Made by a program: the position numbers and the translations under genes. From an uncultured Parabacteroides sp. (lineage in GTDB: Bacteria; Bacteroidota; Bacteroidia; Bacteroidales; Tannerellaceae), in NCBI RefSeq assembly GCF_905196875.1, contig NZ_CAJJWO010000029.1, positions 1-63,881 of the forward strand: a stretch of 63,881 nucleotides of DNA. The letters run 5' to 3'. Shown here in pieces: positions 1 to 6,713 of this stretch. How positions within the stretch are numbered: position 1 is the stretch's first letter; the number at the start of each line of letters is the position of its first letter. The notes under the pieces are model-generated. The model ran no database searches. It saw nothing but the letters and a program-made list of their open reading frames with translations, and was not told the origin of the DNA.

Positions 1-18
1 GAGACTCAAAACAAATGA

Positions 19-49
19 AAGGAATCAATCGTAAGGTTGGTTCCTTTTT
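19..49 (+). terminator. Intrinsic terminator of an off-window gene
   Basis: An 11-bp stem (AGGAATCAATC at 20-30 with GGTTGGTTCCT at 35-45, two G-U wobbles) closes a GTAA loop and runs into five T residues. It probably ends a plus-strand gene lying left of the window. Confidence 0.75.
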
Positions 50-51
50 GG

Positions 52-507
52 GTTTTGTATAAAAGCGCCTTCATGGATTCATGATGTTGTCTTGTATATT
101 GATATACAACGCTTGTATATATGAATCCACACTTGTTTGTGCTTTCATTCGATGAAGGCATAAACGAAAGTGGCTTCATATCCTAATGATCCTATAATCA
201 GTGATCTATCTGTTTGAATGAATGCCTGAACCCGGAATTCTGTAAAACATTTTCCGGCAGGTATGTACTCCTTAAAAATGGCTGCCTATCGGTTTCACCT
301 CCGCTGCTTGTGGGTTTCATCTCCGCTGCCTACCCGTTACGGAAAAGACTTAAGTTTTTCAGATAAAAGCCTTACGCTTTTACCCTATACCCTGTACGGT
401 CGTCCCCTTTAGGGTAGCAAGCCATATGCTATAGGGAGCGGGGGGATACTACATAGGGAGAAAGCTGGTACATATAAGATAAACTCATAACTTAGTAGTA
501 TATTGGT
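52..507. other. Gene-free region with nested inverted repeats
   Basis: No credible coding sequence is seen. Positions 67-82 (GCCTTCAT then GGATTCAT) are complementary to ATGAATCC at 121-128 and ATGAAGGC at 152-159. Inside lies a perfect palindrome, TTGTATAT-TG-ATATACAA, at 92-109. At 291-307 and 313-329 a 17-bp motif (GGTTTCAYCTCCGCTGC) occurs twice with a 22-bp period. Further right, TACCCT/AGGGTA and CCCTATA/TATAGGG pairs at about 380-437 could fold. Function unknown; a repeat element or structured RNA are both possible. Confidence 0.5.
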
Positions 508-1038
508 TCAGAAGCTCAGTTTAATAACTTCTCCGTAGGAAGGTACATTTTTGAAAGCATCTTTGATGTCGTATAAGCCTGCATAAACCCGTGCACAAGT
601 CAAAACACCACCGTGAGCAAACAGGCAAACGTTTTGCATGTCCGCCTTTCTGATCTCGTCCAGAAAAGAACTGACACGGTTATATTGATCCAGTAATGAT
701 TCTCCTTCCGGAGTTTTGGTATTGATCCAGTCTGCAAACCAGGCTTCTGAACGCGGATCGGCAGATAATTCTTCCCATGACTTCATCTCCCATTCTCCGA
801 AATTCAGTTCTTTTATACGGTCTTCCCGTTTGGCTTCCGGATATCCGCAGTAGGTGGCAAGACGCACACAACGGGTTAACGGGCTGCACCAGACTTTGTC
901 GAAGGTAAGCCCGGAGAGCGATTCTTTTACTCTTAACGCTTCTTCCTCAAAAGAAGAACGCAGCGGTACGTCTGTCTGCCCGTAAGCATAGCCTGCGGGA
1001 ACATCGACGGAGGTGTGTCTGATCAAATAGATATTCAT
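508..1038 (-). CDS. cobC: Histidine phosphatase, probable alpha-ribazole phosphatase CobC
   Basis: A 176-residue phosphoglycerate-mutase-like protein. The N-terminal RHT motif (R7-H8-T9) carries the phosphorylated histidine, and the second catalytic histidine is in AHGG (H142). The family is broad, so the function comes mainly from context: it is the last gene of the cobalamin cluster, 12 bp after cobS. CobC removes the 5' phosphate of alpha-ribazole phosphate, or of adenosylcobalamin 5'-phosphate, in nucleotide-loop assembly. It is cytoplasmic, with no signal peptide. A generic sugar-phosphate phosphatase is the alternative. Confidence 0.85.
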   Translation of the reverse strand: MNIYLIRHTSVDVPAGYAYGQTDVPLRSSFEEEALRVKESLSGLTFDKVWCSPLTRCVRLATYCGYPEAKREDRIKELNFGEWEMKSWEELSADPRSEAWFADWINTKTPEGESLLDQYNRVSSFLDEIRKADMQNVCLFAHGGVLTCARVYAGLYDIKDAFKNVPSYGEVIKLSF

Positions 1039-1050
1039 ATAATATGTATT

Positions 1051-1803
1051 CTATAGTGTTACCGTATATATAACAGTTATACCCAGATAAAAGCTCAATT
1101 CGCATAACAGGCATGTAGCTCCGCAACAATCACCTGTATATCCCTGTATCTTCTTTTTCATGAGTGTTGTCAGTAAATACCAGGTGGCAACAGGCAGCAG
1201 GGCAGCCGGCAAATAAACCGGCTTGGGCAGCCAGCATAAAGGTATCAGCATACAAGCCAGACTGAATATATATTCGTAGGTCGTCATACGACTGTATACT
1301 GTTTTGCTTTTTGCCTCTTCTTCCTTTCGGGCATAGGGTAGGCGATTGATAATCATTCCTGCGACTCCTTTACTGTAAGGGTCTCCTGCGAGGATGGCAC
1401 ATCCGGCTAACTCGATAGGAAGGTTGCTCAGCAATAGATAATATAATCCGAAATAACAGATTAAACCGATAACCCCATAGCTGCCTATATGCGAATCTTT
1501 CATGATCGCCAGAATCCGTTCACGGCTGGTTCCGCCACCGAATGCATCGAAGAAATCGGCCAGTCCGTCTTCATGCAGGCATCCTGTAATCAGTAGCCGA
1601 GTGAGCATTGCCAGAGCCAAAGCAACACTGACAGGTAGAACCAATGCCCCTGCGTATAAAACAAGAACCATCAGTCCGGCAGTAAACCAACCGACCAGCG
1701 CCCACCGGCTGACTATATTTTTGAAGTATTCGGCCGGAACCTCTGCCAGTTTCCAGAAAGGTAAACGCGTAAAGAATATGAATGCAGCCAATATACGTAA
1801 CAT
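1051..1803 (-). CDS. cobS: Adenosylcobinamide-GDP ribazoletransferase CobS
   Basis: A 250-residue multi-spanning inner-membrane enzyme that joins adenosylcobinamide-GDP to alpha-ribazole (or its phosphate) to give adenosylcobalamin (phosphate). The family signature HEDGLADFFDAFGGG lies around residues 77-91, followed by the conserved DSHIGSYG segment. Hydrophobic segments fill the rest of the protein. It sits between cobT and cobC on the minus strand, 33 bp downstream of cobT, so its substrate supplier and the tailoring phosphatase are encoded alongside it. Length matches the family. Confidence 0.95.
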   Translation of the reverse strand: MLRILAAFIFFTRLPFWKLAEVPAEYFKNIVSRWALVGWFTAGLMVLVLYAGALVLPVSVALALAMLTRLLITGCLHEDGLADFFDAFGGGTSRERILAIMKDSHIGSYGVIGLICYFGLYYLLLSNLPIELAGCAILAGDPYSKGVAGMIINRLPYARKEEEAKSKTVYSRMTTYEYIFSLACMLIPLCWLPKPVYLPAALLPVATWYLLTTLMKKKIQGYTGDCCGATCLLCELSFYLGITVIYTVTL

Positions 1804-1836
1804 AGCTATAAATGTTAGGAAGGAAATACCATCCGG

Positions 1837-2880
1837 TTAGAAATATTTTGTCACAGCAGCCTGCTGGAAAGTATGCATTTCATTTATCATGCGTACGGCC
1901 GAGTCTATGATCGGGTAAGCGCATACTGACCCGGATCCTTCCCCTAAACGTAATCCCAGGTTTAAGACCGGATTTGCCTGAAGGGCATCCAACACTTTCC
2001 TGTGTCCTGCTTCATCTCCGCAATGTCCGAAAATGCAGTAGGGTAGCATATCGGGGTAGAGACGGGAAGCGGCCAATACGCAATTGGTCATAATGAAACC
2101 GTCGACGAGGATAACCATTTTGAGTTCGGCAGCCCGGAGCATTCCACCTACAGCCATGACCATTTCGTAGCCTCCGAAATAACTGATCACATCTAATGTG
2201 CTGTTGTCTCCTTTATAGTTTTCGAGAGCCGCTTTCAATACATTATATTTATGCTGTACGCCACTGCTGTCCAAACCACTTCCGGCACCCACACATTCGA
2301 TCAGAGGAATACCTGTAAGGCAAGTCATCCACATACTGGATGCGGCCGTGTTGCCTATGCCCATTTCTCCGAAACTGACGACATTGCTTCCTTCTTTATA
2401 GCAGTCGGTAACGATATCGGCTCCATACTGAAGGGCCAACTCCATTTCCTCGCGGGTCATAGCTGCTTCATGCAGGAAGTTACGGGTTCCTTTCCGGATT
2501 TTACGGTCTATCAATTGTGGTATTGAAGGAAAATCGAAATCGACCCCGCCATCGACAATCTTTATTTCGAAGCCATGTTGACGGGACAGGAAGCATACAC
2601 CGGCTCCACCGTTCAGGAAGTTATGGATCACCTGGCGGGTGACTTCCTTGGGTGATTTACTTACGCCTTCATCGGCTATGCCGTGGTCGGAAGCATATAT
2701 TACGTTGACCGGATGATTTAAAGCAGGCGTAAGTGTCTGCTGGATCAGTCCGACCTGAAGGGCTATTTCTTCGAGCCTGCCTAACGACCCTTTGGGTTTG
2801 GTCAGATTATTAATTTTGTCTTGTAGTGCTTCTGCAATAGCAGTATCCGGTTTTTCAATGTGGAAAGTAATCATTGTCAT
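1837..2880 (-). CDS. cobT: Nicotinate-nucleotide-dimethylbenzimidazole phosphoribosyltransferase CobT
   Basis: A 347-residue cytosolic enzyme that transfers phosphoribose from nicotinate mononucleotide to a lower-ligand base (dimethylbenzimidazole or another base) to make alpha-ribazole phosphate. The GEGSGS motif near the C-terminus holds the predicted catalytic glutamate (E314). The N-terminal KPKGSLGRLEE and YASDHG segments are typical of the family, as is the length. Two starts are possible (M1 or M3, 6 bp apart). It lies 9 bp from cobU. The real lower ligand cannot be told from sequence; no bzaA-F-type base-synthesis gene is in the window. Confidence 0.96.
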   Translation of the reverse strand: MTMITFHIEKPDTAIAEALQDKINNLTKPKGSLGRLEEIALQVGLIQQTLTPALNHPVNVIYASDHGIADEGVSKSPKEVTRQVIHNFLNGGAGVCFLSRQHGFEIKIVDGGVDFDFPSIPQLIDRKIRKGTRNFLHEAAMTREEMELALQYGADIVTDCYKEGSNVVSFGEMGIGNTAASSMWMTCLTGIPLIECVGAGSGLDSSGVQHKYNVLKAALENYKGDNSTLDVISYFGGYEMVMAVGGMLRAAELKMVILVDGFIMTNCVLAASRLYPDMLPYCIFGHCGDEAGHRKVLDALQANPVLNLGLRLGEGSGSVCAYPIIDSAVRMINEMHTFQQAAVTKYF

Positions 2881-2889
2881 ATTATTTTG

Positions 2890-3408
2890 TTATTCTTTTA
2901 TTTTCATGGGTATTCCGCTTATCATCAGTACGACTTCATCGGCACGGGAGGCAATGTATTGATTCAGCCATCCCTGTAAGTCGGTGAACTTGCGCTGTAC
3001 CGGATCGGGAGAGACGCCTCCTAATCCTATTTCATTGGTGACGAAGATGAGATAAGCATTCTCTTCGGTCAGCCGGTTGAATTCATCTTTCAGTTCTTTG
3101 AGTGACAGTTCGACATTGCTGTCGTTGTCGAAAAAGAAATTGGTGCCCCATAAAGTGACACAATCTATTACAACTACCCGGCCGTCCAGGTTGTGGCGGC
3201 TCAGGTATTTTTCCTCTTCGATGTTTGTCCATTCCGGGCCACGGTCGGCCTGATGACGGAGGACACGTTGGCGGAACTCTTCGTCCCATACGCGCGAAGT
3301 AGCCAGATAAACCGGATTGGGGCTTAGTGATAAGGCTAACTTTTGCGCATATCCGCTTTTACCGGAACGTTGTCCTCCTGTTACAAGTACAATATGCTTG
3401 CCAGACAT
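2890..3408 (-). CDS. cobU: Adenosylcobinamide kinase / guanylyltransferase CobU
   Basis: A 172-residue bifunctional enzyme that phosphorylates adenosylcobinamide and then attaches GMP from GTP. The P-loop GGQRSGKS lies at residues 11-18 directly after the first beta strand. A histidine in the RHQADRG segment (about residue 52) is the candidate site of guanylylation, and FVTNEIGLGGVSP is the conserved switch-like segment. It starts 3 bp after the S4-domain gene and precedes cobT by 9 bp, so translational coupling is likely. Confidence 0.95.
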   Translation of the reverse strand: MSGKHIVLVTGGQRSGKSGYAQKLALSLSPNPVYLATSRVWDEEFRQRVLRHQADRGPEWTNIEEEKYLSRHNLDGRVVVIDCVTLWGTNFFFDNDSNVELSLKELKDEFNRLTEENAYLIFVTNEIGLGGVSPDPVQRKFTDLQGWLNQYIASRADEVVLMISGIPMKIKE

Positions 3409-3411
3409 TCT

Positions 3412-4020
3412 TTACTCATCTTTAGGTTTATTACGGAATGTAGTGCGTTTAGCCTTGTTCAGAGGGTTGTTTTTACTGGTCTTCCGCAGGCTCGCAGACT
3501 TGGGCGATGCAGCCAGACGTTGTGCCACTGCCGCTTTTCCCAACGATTTGCCAAACTTCGGTTGTAACGCTTCTTTCAGAGCTTTTTCTTCCGGACTGAG
3601 CTTCTCTTTCGGTTTTACTCCGCTTTTTGTTGCTTTTCTTGCGGCAGCATATTTGTTGTATTTTACGTATTTACCGGGTCTTAGCGTGCTGCCGGAACCG
3701 GATGGTTTACTGCCATTTTCCGCTTTAGGGGCAGAGGCAGCCTTTTTTTCTTTTTTCTCCGGAGCTTTTGCTGTTTCTCCGAAAACCAGATTTTGGGTTT
3801 TACCGACCACGGCGCGCGAATGTTCCTGAGCCTGGCCTTCGTATTTACCGACATTGATTTGGATATCGTCCAGCATGACAATATCGGATTTACTTACTTT
3901 CTGTCCGACTTCCGGTTGTTTGCCATTAACGGTAACCCGTCCCATCTCTATGAATTTGTCCGCTTCCCGGCGTGAGCAATAACCTGCATCACTAAGTAAT
4001 TTGTTTAGCCTTATTTCCAT
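3412..4020 (-). CDS. S4-domain RNA-binding protein with long basic tail
   Basis: A 202-residue protein. Residues 1-60 form an S4 RNA-binding domain (RLNKLLSDAGYCSRREADKFI, then VTVNGK) like the N-terminus of RsuA/RluB-type pseudouridine synthases. No synthase catalytic domain follows; instead there is a low-complexity Lys/Ala/Ser/Pro-rich tail of about 130 residues that is probably disordered and binds nucleic acid. It lies inside the cobalamin cluster, 16 bp after cbiB and 3 bp before cobU, and reads as co-transcribed. I infer a role in ribosome or rRNA biology rather than B12 synthesis. A truncated pseudouridine synthase is less likely, since the tail is long and intact. Confidence 0.8.
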   Translation of the reverse strand: MEIRLNKLLSDAGYCSRREADKFIEMGRVTVNGKQPEVGQKVSKSDIVMLDDIQINVGKYEGQAQEHSRAVVGKTQNLVFGETAKAPEKKEKKAASAPKAENGSKPSGSGSTLRPGKYVKYNKYAAARKATKSGVKPKEKLSPEEKALKEALQPKFGKSLGKAAVAQRLAASPKSASLRKTSKNNPLNKAKRTTFRNKPKDE

Positions 4021-4036
4021 TTGTCTATAATTGTCT

Positions 4037-4987
4037 TTAATGTATTAATAGTGATAGAAAACAAACAAGCAATCCCATTACCAGTTCTGTATTGCTATTT
4101 ATTTTAGTAGCAATTAACATGTCTTCTGTAGTAAAGATTCTGTTGTTGATACCGATATATGGCTTTTCAACCGATTGGCCGAAATAGTCGTGTGCCCCTC
4201 CGAAGCGGCAGTCGAGGATAGCAGCCAGAGCAGCTTCCGGATATCCGGAGTTGGGACTGAGATGTGCACGACCGAACTGCCGGAGAAAGTTCCTTTTATG
4301 CCAATTGCCTGAAACCAGCAACATCAGGCAGGCTGTTAACCGTGCCGGGATGTAATTGGCAACATCATCCAACCGGGCGGCAGCCTGACCGAAATCTTTA
4401 TACCGCTCATTCTTATAGCCGATCATCGAGTCGAGCGTATTGATCATTTTATAAGCCATCATGCCGGGCAGTCCCAAAAAAGCAAACCAAAACATGGGGG
4501 CGATTACTCCGTCACTCAAATTCTCCGCTAATGTTTCCAAAGCCGCCGCTCTGATTTCCTGGGGAGACAGATCAGATGTGTCGCGGCCGACAATACGACC
4601 GACCTGTGTACGTCCTTCTTCCACGCTCCGGTCTACGGCTTCAAAAACGGCTTTTACTTCTGTAATCAACGTTTTTCCTGCCAGGCAGTAGAAAACTCCG
4701 ACTCCGGCAAGCAGAGCATAAAACCGGGTGTTGATTATTTGTGCCCATTGCAAAAGCAAATACGTCAGTAGATAGACGCCTGCAACAAGGACAAGTGTTA
4801 GCAAAGCCCCTTTATGGAAACGATTATCCCCTTGATTGAGCTTCTTTTCACCGAAAGAAATCAGTTTGCCAAACCATATAATGGGATGGGGCCACCCTTC
4901 CGGATCACCCAATAGGCGATCTGCCAGCCATCCTCCTAAAAAGGGGATTACTTTTATTAAATATATAGGTTGATATGACCAGTACAT
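4037..4987 (-). CDS. cbiB: Adenosylcobinamide-phosphate synthase CbiB
   Basis: A 316-residue polytopic membrane enzyme of the CbiB/CobD family, which condenses adenosylcobyric acid with (R)-1-amino-2-propanol or its phosphate. Family hallmarks are GDPEGWPHPIIWFG near residues 28-41, RDTSDLS, ETLAENLSDGVIAPMFW and the ARLTACL segment. It is first in the minus-strand cluster and a minus-strand -7 box lies 20 bp upstream (5008-5015). In some naming schemes it is cobD. Confidence 0.94.
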   Translation of the reverse strand: MYWSYQPIYLIKVIPFLGGWLADRLLGDPEGWPHPIIWFGKLISFGEKKLNQGDNRFHKGALLTLVLVAGVYLLTYLLLQWAQIINTRFYALLAGVGVFYCLAGKTLITEVKAVFEAVDRSVEEGRTQVGRIVGRDTSDLSPQEIRAAALETLAENLSDGVIAPMFWFAFLGLPGMMAYKMINTLDSMIGYKNERYKDFGQAAARLDDVANYIPARLTACLMLLVSGNWHKRNFLRQFGRAHLSPNSGYPEAALAAILDCRFGGAHDYFGQSVEKPYIGINNRIFTTEDMLIATKINSNTELVMGLLVCFLSLLIH

Positions 4988-5007
4988 TGCATTTGTTATA
5001 TGAGAGA

Positions 5008-5015
5008 CAAAGGTA
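5008..5015 (-). promoter_or_regulatory. -7 box for the cobalamin cluster
   Basis: On the minus strand the sequence reads TACCTTTG, a perfect TAnnTTTG Bacteroidota -7 element, 20 bp upstream of the cbiB start. No cobalamin riboswitch fits in the 85-bp divergent intergenic region, so this cluster does not look riboswitch-controlled. Confidence 0.7.
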
Positions 5016-5060
5016 GAAAATTGTACCGTTTTTTGTTTTGTAAATTCACGAATAAATATC

Positions 5061-5068
5061 TACCTTTG
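5061..5068 (+). promoter_or_regulatory. -7 box for the HU/SPOR gene
   Basis: TACCTTTG matches TAnnTTTG, with a TTTTG at 5036-5040 about 20 bp upstream as a -33 candidate. The box ends only 4 bp before the ATG at 5073, so the transcript should begin at or next to the start codon. Confidence 0.7.
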
Positions 5069-5072
5069 TCTT

Positions 5073-6092
5073 ATGCTAAGGATAATAACACATATAGAGC
5101 GACTATTGCTGGTGCACGATTGCGTAATTGTGCCGAAATTCGGTGGTTTTGTGTTGCAAACGGTCTCTTCCGTTTACAACGGGGCAGATCATTTGTTTAA
5201 TCCGCAACGCAAAGAAATTGTTTTTAACATCACATTACAACATAACGACGGCTTACTTTCGGAATCATATATGCAAATGTATGATGTGAATTACCGAAAA
5301 GCACAGTTAATGTTGGAGGAAGATGTTGAAGATATGAAAGCTGCTTTGCAGGAGGAAAAGAAGTTATCCCTGGGTGTATTAGGGACCTTTAGCCTGGGAA
5401 TGGAAGGACAGGTTATTTTCCATCCGGGTAATTCAGATTCCTTTAGTATTGTTTCTTATGGTTTAGCTGCATTTCATTTTCCGCAGTTGAAACCTGTTTT
5501 GGCAGAACGTGAAGAAGCTGTACTATTGGCGGGAAAGAAAAAAAAAGATATCTTATACATTCCGGTTAATCGAAAATTTCTCCGTGTCGCTGTTGCTTCT
5601 GCGGCCGCTCTCGCTTTATTCCTGTTGGTATCAACTCCGGTAAAGGATGTGAACCAAGCTGCTTATACGGCCAGTTTTGTTCCAACGGAAATGGTTGCTA
5701 AAAGTGTGCCGGAAATGAAAGTGGAAGAAGTTTCGTTGACTGTGTCTGTGGAAAAGGAGTCAAAAGCGGCAGAGATAAAAAAGAATACTGTAGTAGTAAC
5801 CGCTGTTCCTAAGGTCAAAAAACAGGAGACTGTTTCTAAATCTGTTGAAAAAATACCTGCTCCTAAAATGTATCACATCGTAATAGCCAGCTTTCCGACA
5901 GCGGAACAGGCTGATAAATACATTGCCGGTGTAGACCGTAAAGAATGTAAGCATGTTAGTAAAGTGGCCCGTGATGGAAAATACCGTATTTATGCAGATA
6001 AATTCGATAATCGTGAACAAGCTGAGGCTTATATGGCTACACTTCGTACCAATGATAAATATAAAGATGCCTGGTTGTTTATCAGTCGGTAA
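5073..6092 (+). CDS. HU-like domain, membrane segment and SPOR domain protein
   Basis: A 339-residue protein. Residues 1 to about 150 resemble the HU-CCDC81-type N-terminal region of Bacteroidales proteins (start HIERLLLVHDCVIVPKFGGFV). A transmembrane helix lies near 170-187 (VAVASAAALALFLLVS), and a SPOR domain that binds denuded peptidoglycan starts near 266 (YHIVIASFPTAEQADKYI). Expected topology is N-terminus in the cytoplasm and SPOR in the periplasm, so it could link the nucleoid or cytoplasm to septal cell wall; this link is inference. The ATG is fixed by family alignment even though it almost abuts the promoter. Confidence 0.85.
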   Translation: MLRIITHIERLLLVHDCVIVPKFGGFVLQTVSSVYNGADHLFNPQRKEIVFNITLQHNDGLLSESYMQMYDVNYRKAQLMLEEDVEDMKAALQEEKKLSLGVLGTFSLGMEGQVIFHPGNSDSFSIVSYGLAAFHFPQLKPVLAEREEAVLLAGKKKKDILYIPVNRKFLRVAVASAAALALFLLVSTPVKDVNQAAYTASFVPTEMVAKSVPEMKVEEVSLTVSVEKESKAAEIKKNTVVVTAVPKVKKQETVSKSVEKIPAPKMYHIVIASFPTAEQADKYIAGVDRKECKHVSKVARDGKYRIYADKFDNREQAEAYMATLRTNDKYKDAWLFISR

Positions 6093-6150
6093 TAGAACAG
6101 CTTATTGTATATATTTCTGATCTTCTACGAGTCGTATTAATACTGATATA

Positions 6151-6196
6151 AAAAAGCATCCGAAGGAAAATAAAATTTCTTTCGGATGCTTTTTCT
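6151..6196. terminator. Bidirectional terminator
   Basis: GCATCCGAAGGAAA at 156-169 of the 6000s pairs with TTTCTTTCGGATGC, flanked by an A-run on the left and a T-run on the right. It can end both the HU/SPOR gene (plus) and the ribbon-helix-helix gene (minus). Confidence 0.8.
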
Positions 6197-6252
6197 TTTT
6201 CTCCCGGGATAAAAAAGTTTTTTATGTAGACGTGTTTTAGAGTTATCGTAAT

Positions 6253-6447
6253 TTATTTCTCTTCTTGTTTCGATTGTTTTTTCTTTTTTAGCCGGCCGGC
6301 TTTGCGTAAAGCCTGGTCCAGAATGTACTGGATCTGGCCATTGGTGCTGCGGAACTCGTCCGCAGCCCATGTTTCGATAGCATCCATCATATCTGCATCG
6401 ATTCGCAGGACAAAATTTTTGGTTGCATTCTCTTTTTTGGCCATCAC
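6253..6447 (-). CDS. Arc/ribbon-helix-helix-like small DNA-binding protein
   Basis: A 64-residue protein (63 if the second ATG at 6444 is used). A ribbon-helix-helix fold is suggested by the strand NFVLRID followed by two helices (ADMMDAIETWAADEF and TNGQIQYILDQALRKAG), then a Lys-rich tail. Such proteins act as dimeric repressors or nucleoid-associated factors. It stands alone with no toxin partner visible, so an antitoxin role is not supported. A dyad just upstream (6481-6529) could be its operator. Confidence 0.75.
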   Translation of the reverse strand: MMAKKENATKNFVLRIDADMMDAIETWAADEFRSTNGQIQYILDQALRKAGRLKKKKQSKQEEK

Positions 6448-6480
6448 TTATATTAATATTAAAAATTTAGAATCATTGGT

Positions 6481-6529
6481 GCAATATTCCGGTATTGATA
6501 ACCGGTCGATCAAACATCGATAATATTGC
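6481..6529. promoter_or_regulatory. Inverted repeat upstream of the ribbon-helix-helix gene
   Basis: GCAATATT (6481-6488) and AATATTGC (6522-6529) flank a nested CCGGT-N6-AACCGG dyad. The element lies 34 bp upstream of the minus-strand start and about 160 bp before the plus-strand helicase promoter. Autoregulatory operator is an inference. Confidence 0.4.
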
Positions 6530-6685
6530 CGGTAAAATAGAAATACTGATGTCATTAAATGCTCTTTCTTATGATTTCGTAATGATAATTATTTGATATT
6601 ATTTTGATATCACAAATTAAGCCTTAAAAAAGGATATATCCAAATAAATTATATTCTTTTTTAGGGCAGTATTTAAAATATTCTT

Positions 6686-6693
6686 TAGCTTTG
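6686..6693 (+). promoter_or_regulatory. -7 box for the PIF1-like helicase gene
   Basis: TAGCTTTG matches TAnnTTTG and lies 20 bp before the TTG start at 6714. It leaves no room for an upstream ATG and so supports the TTG start. Confidence 0.65.
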
Positions 6694-6713
6694 TCTACTT
6701 AAAATTTACGCGA

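Noticed and set aside
4987..5073. Cobalamin riboswitch in front of cbiB
   Set aside because: The 85-bp divergent gap has no B12 box or GCCACTG element and is too short for the aptamer.
6253..6447. Antitoxin of a toxin-antitoxin pair
   Set aside because: No toxin-like gene is adjacent; the neighbours are a helicase and an HU/SPOR protein with their own signals.
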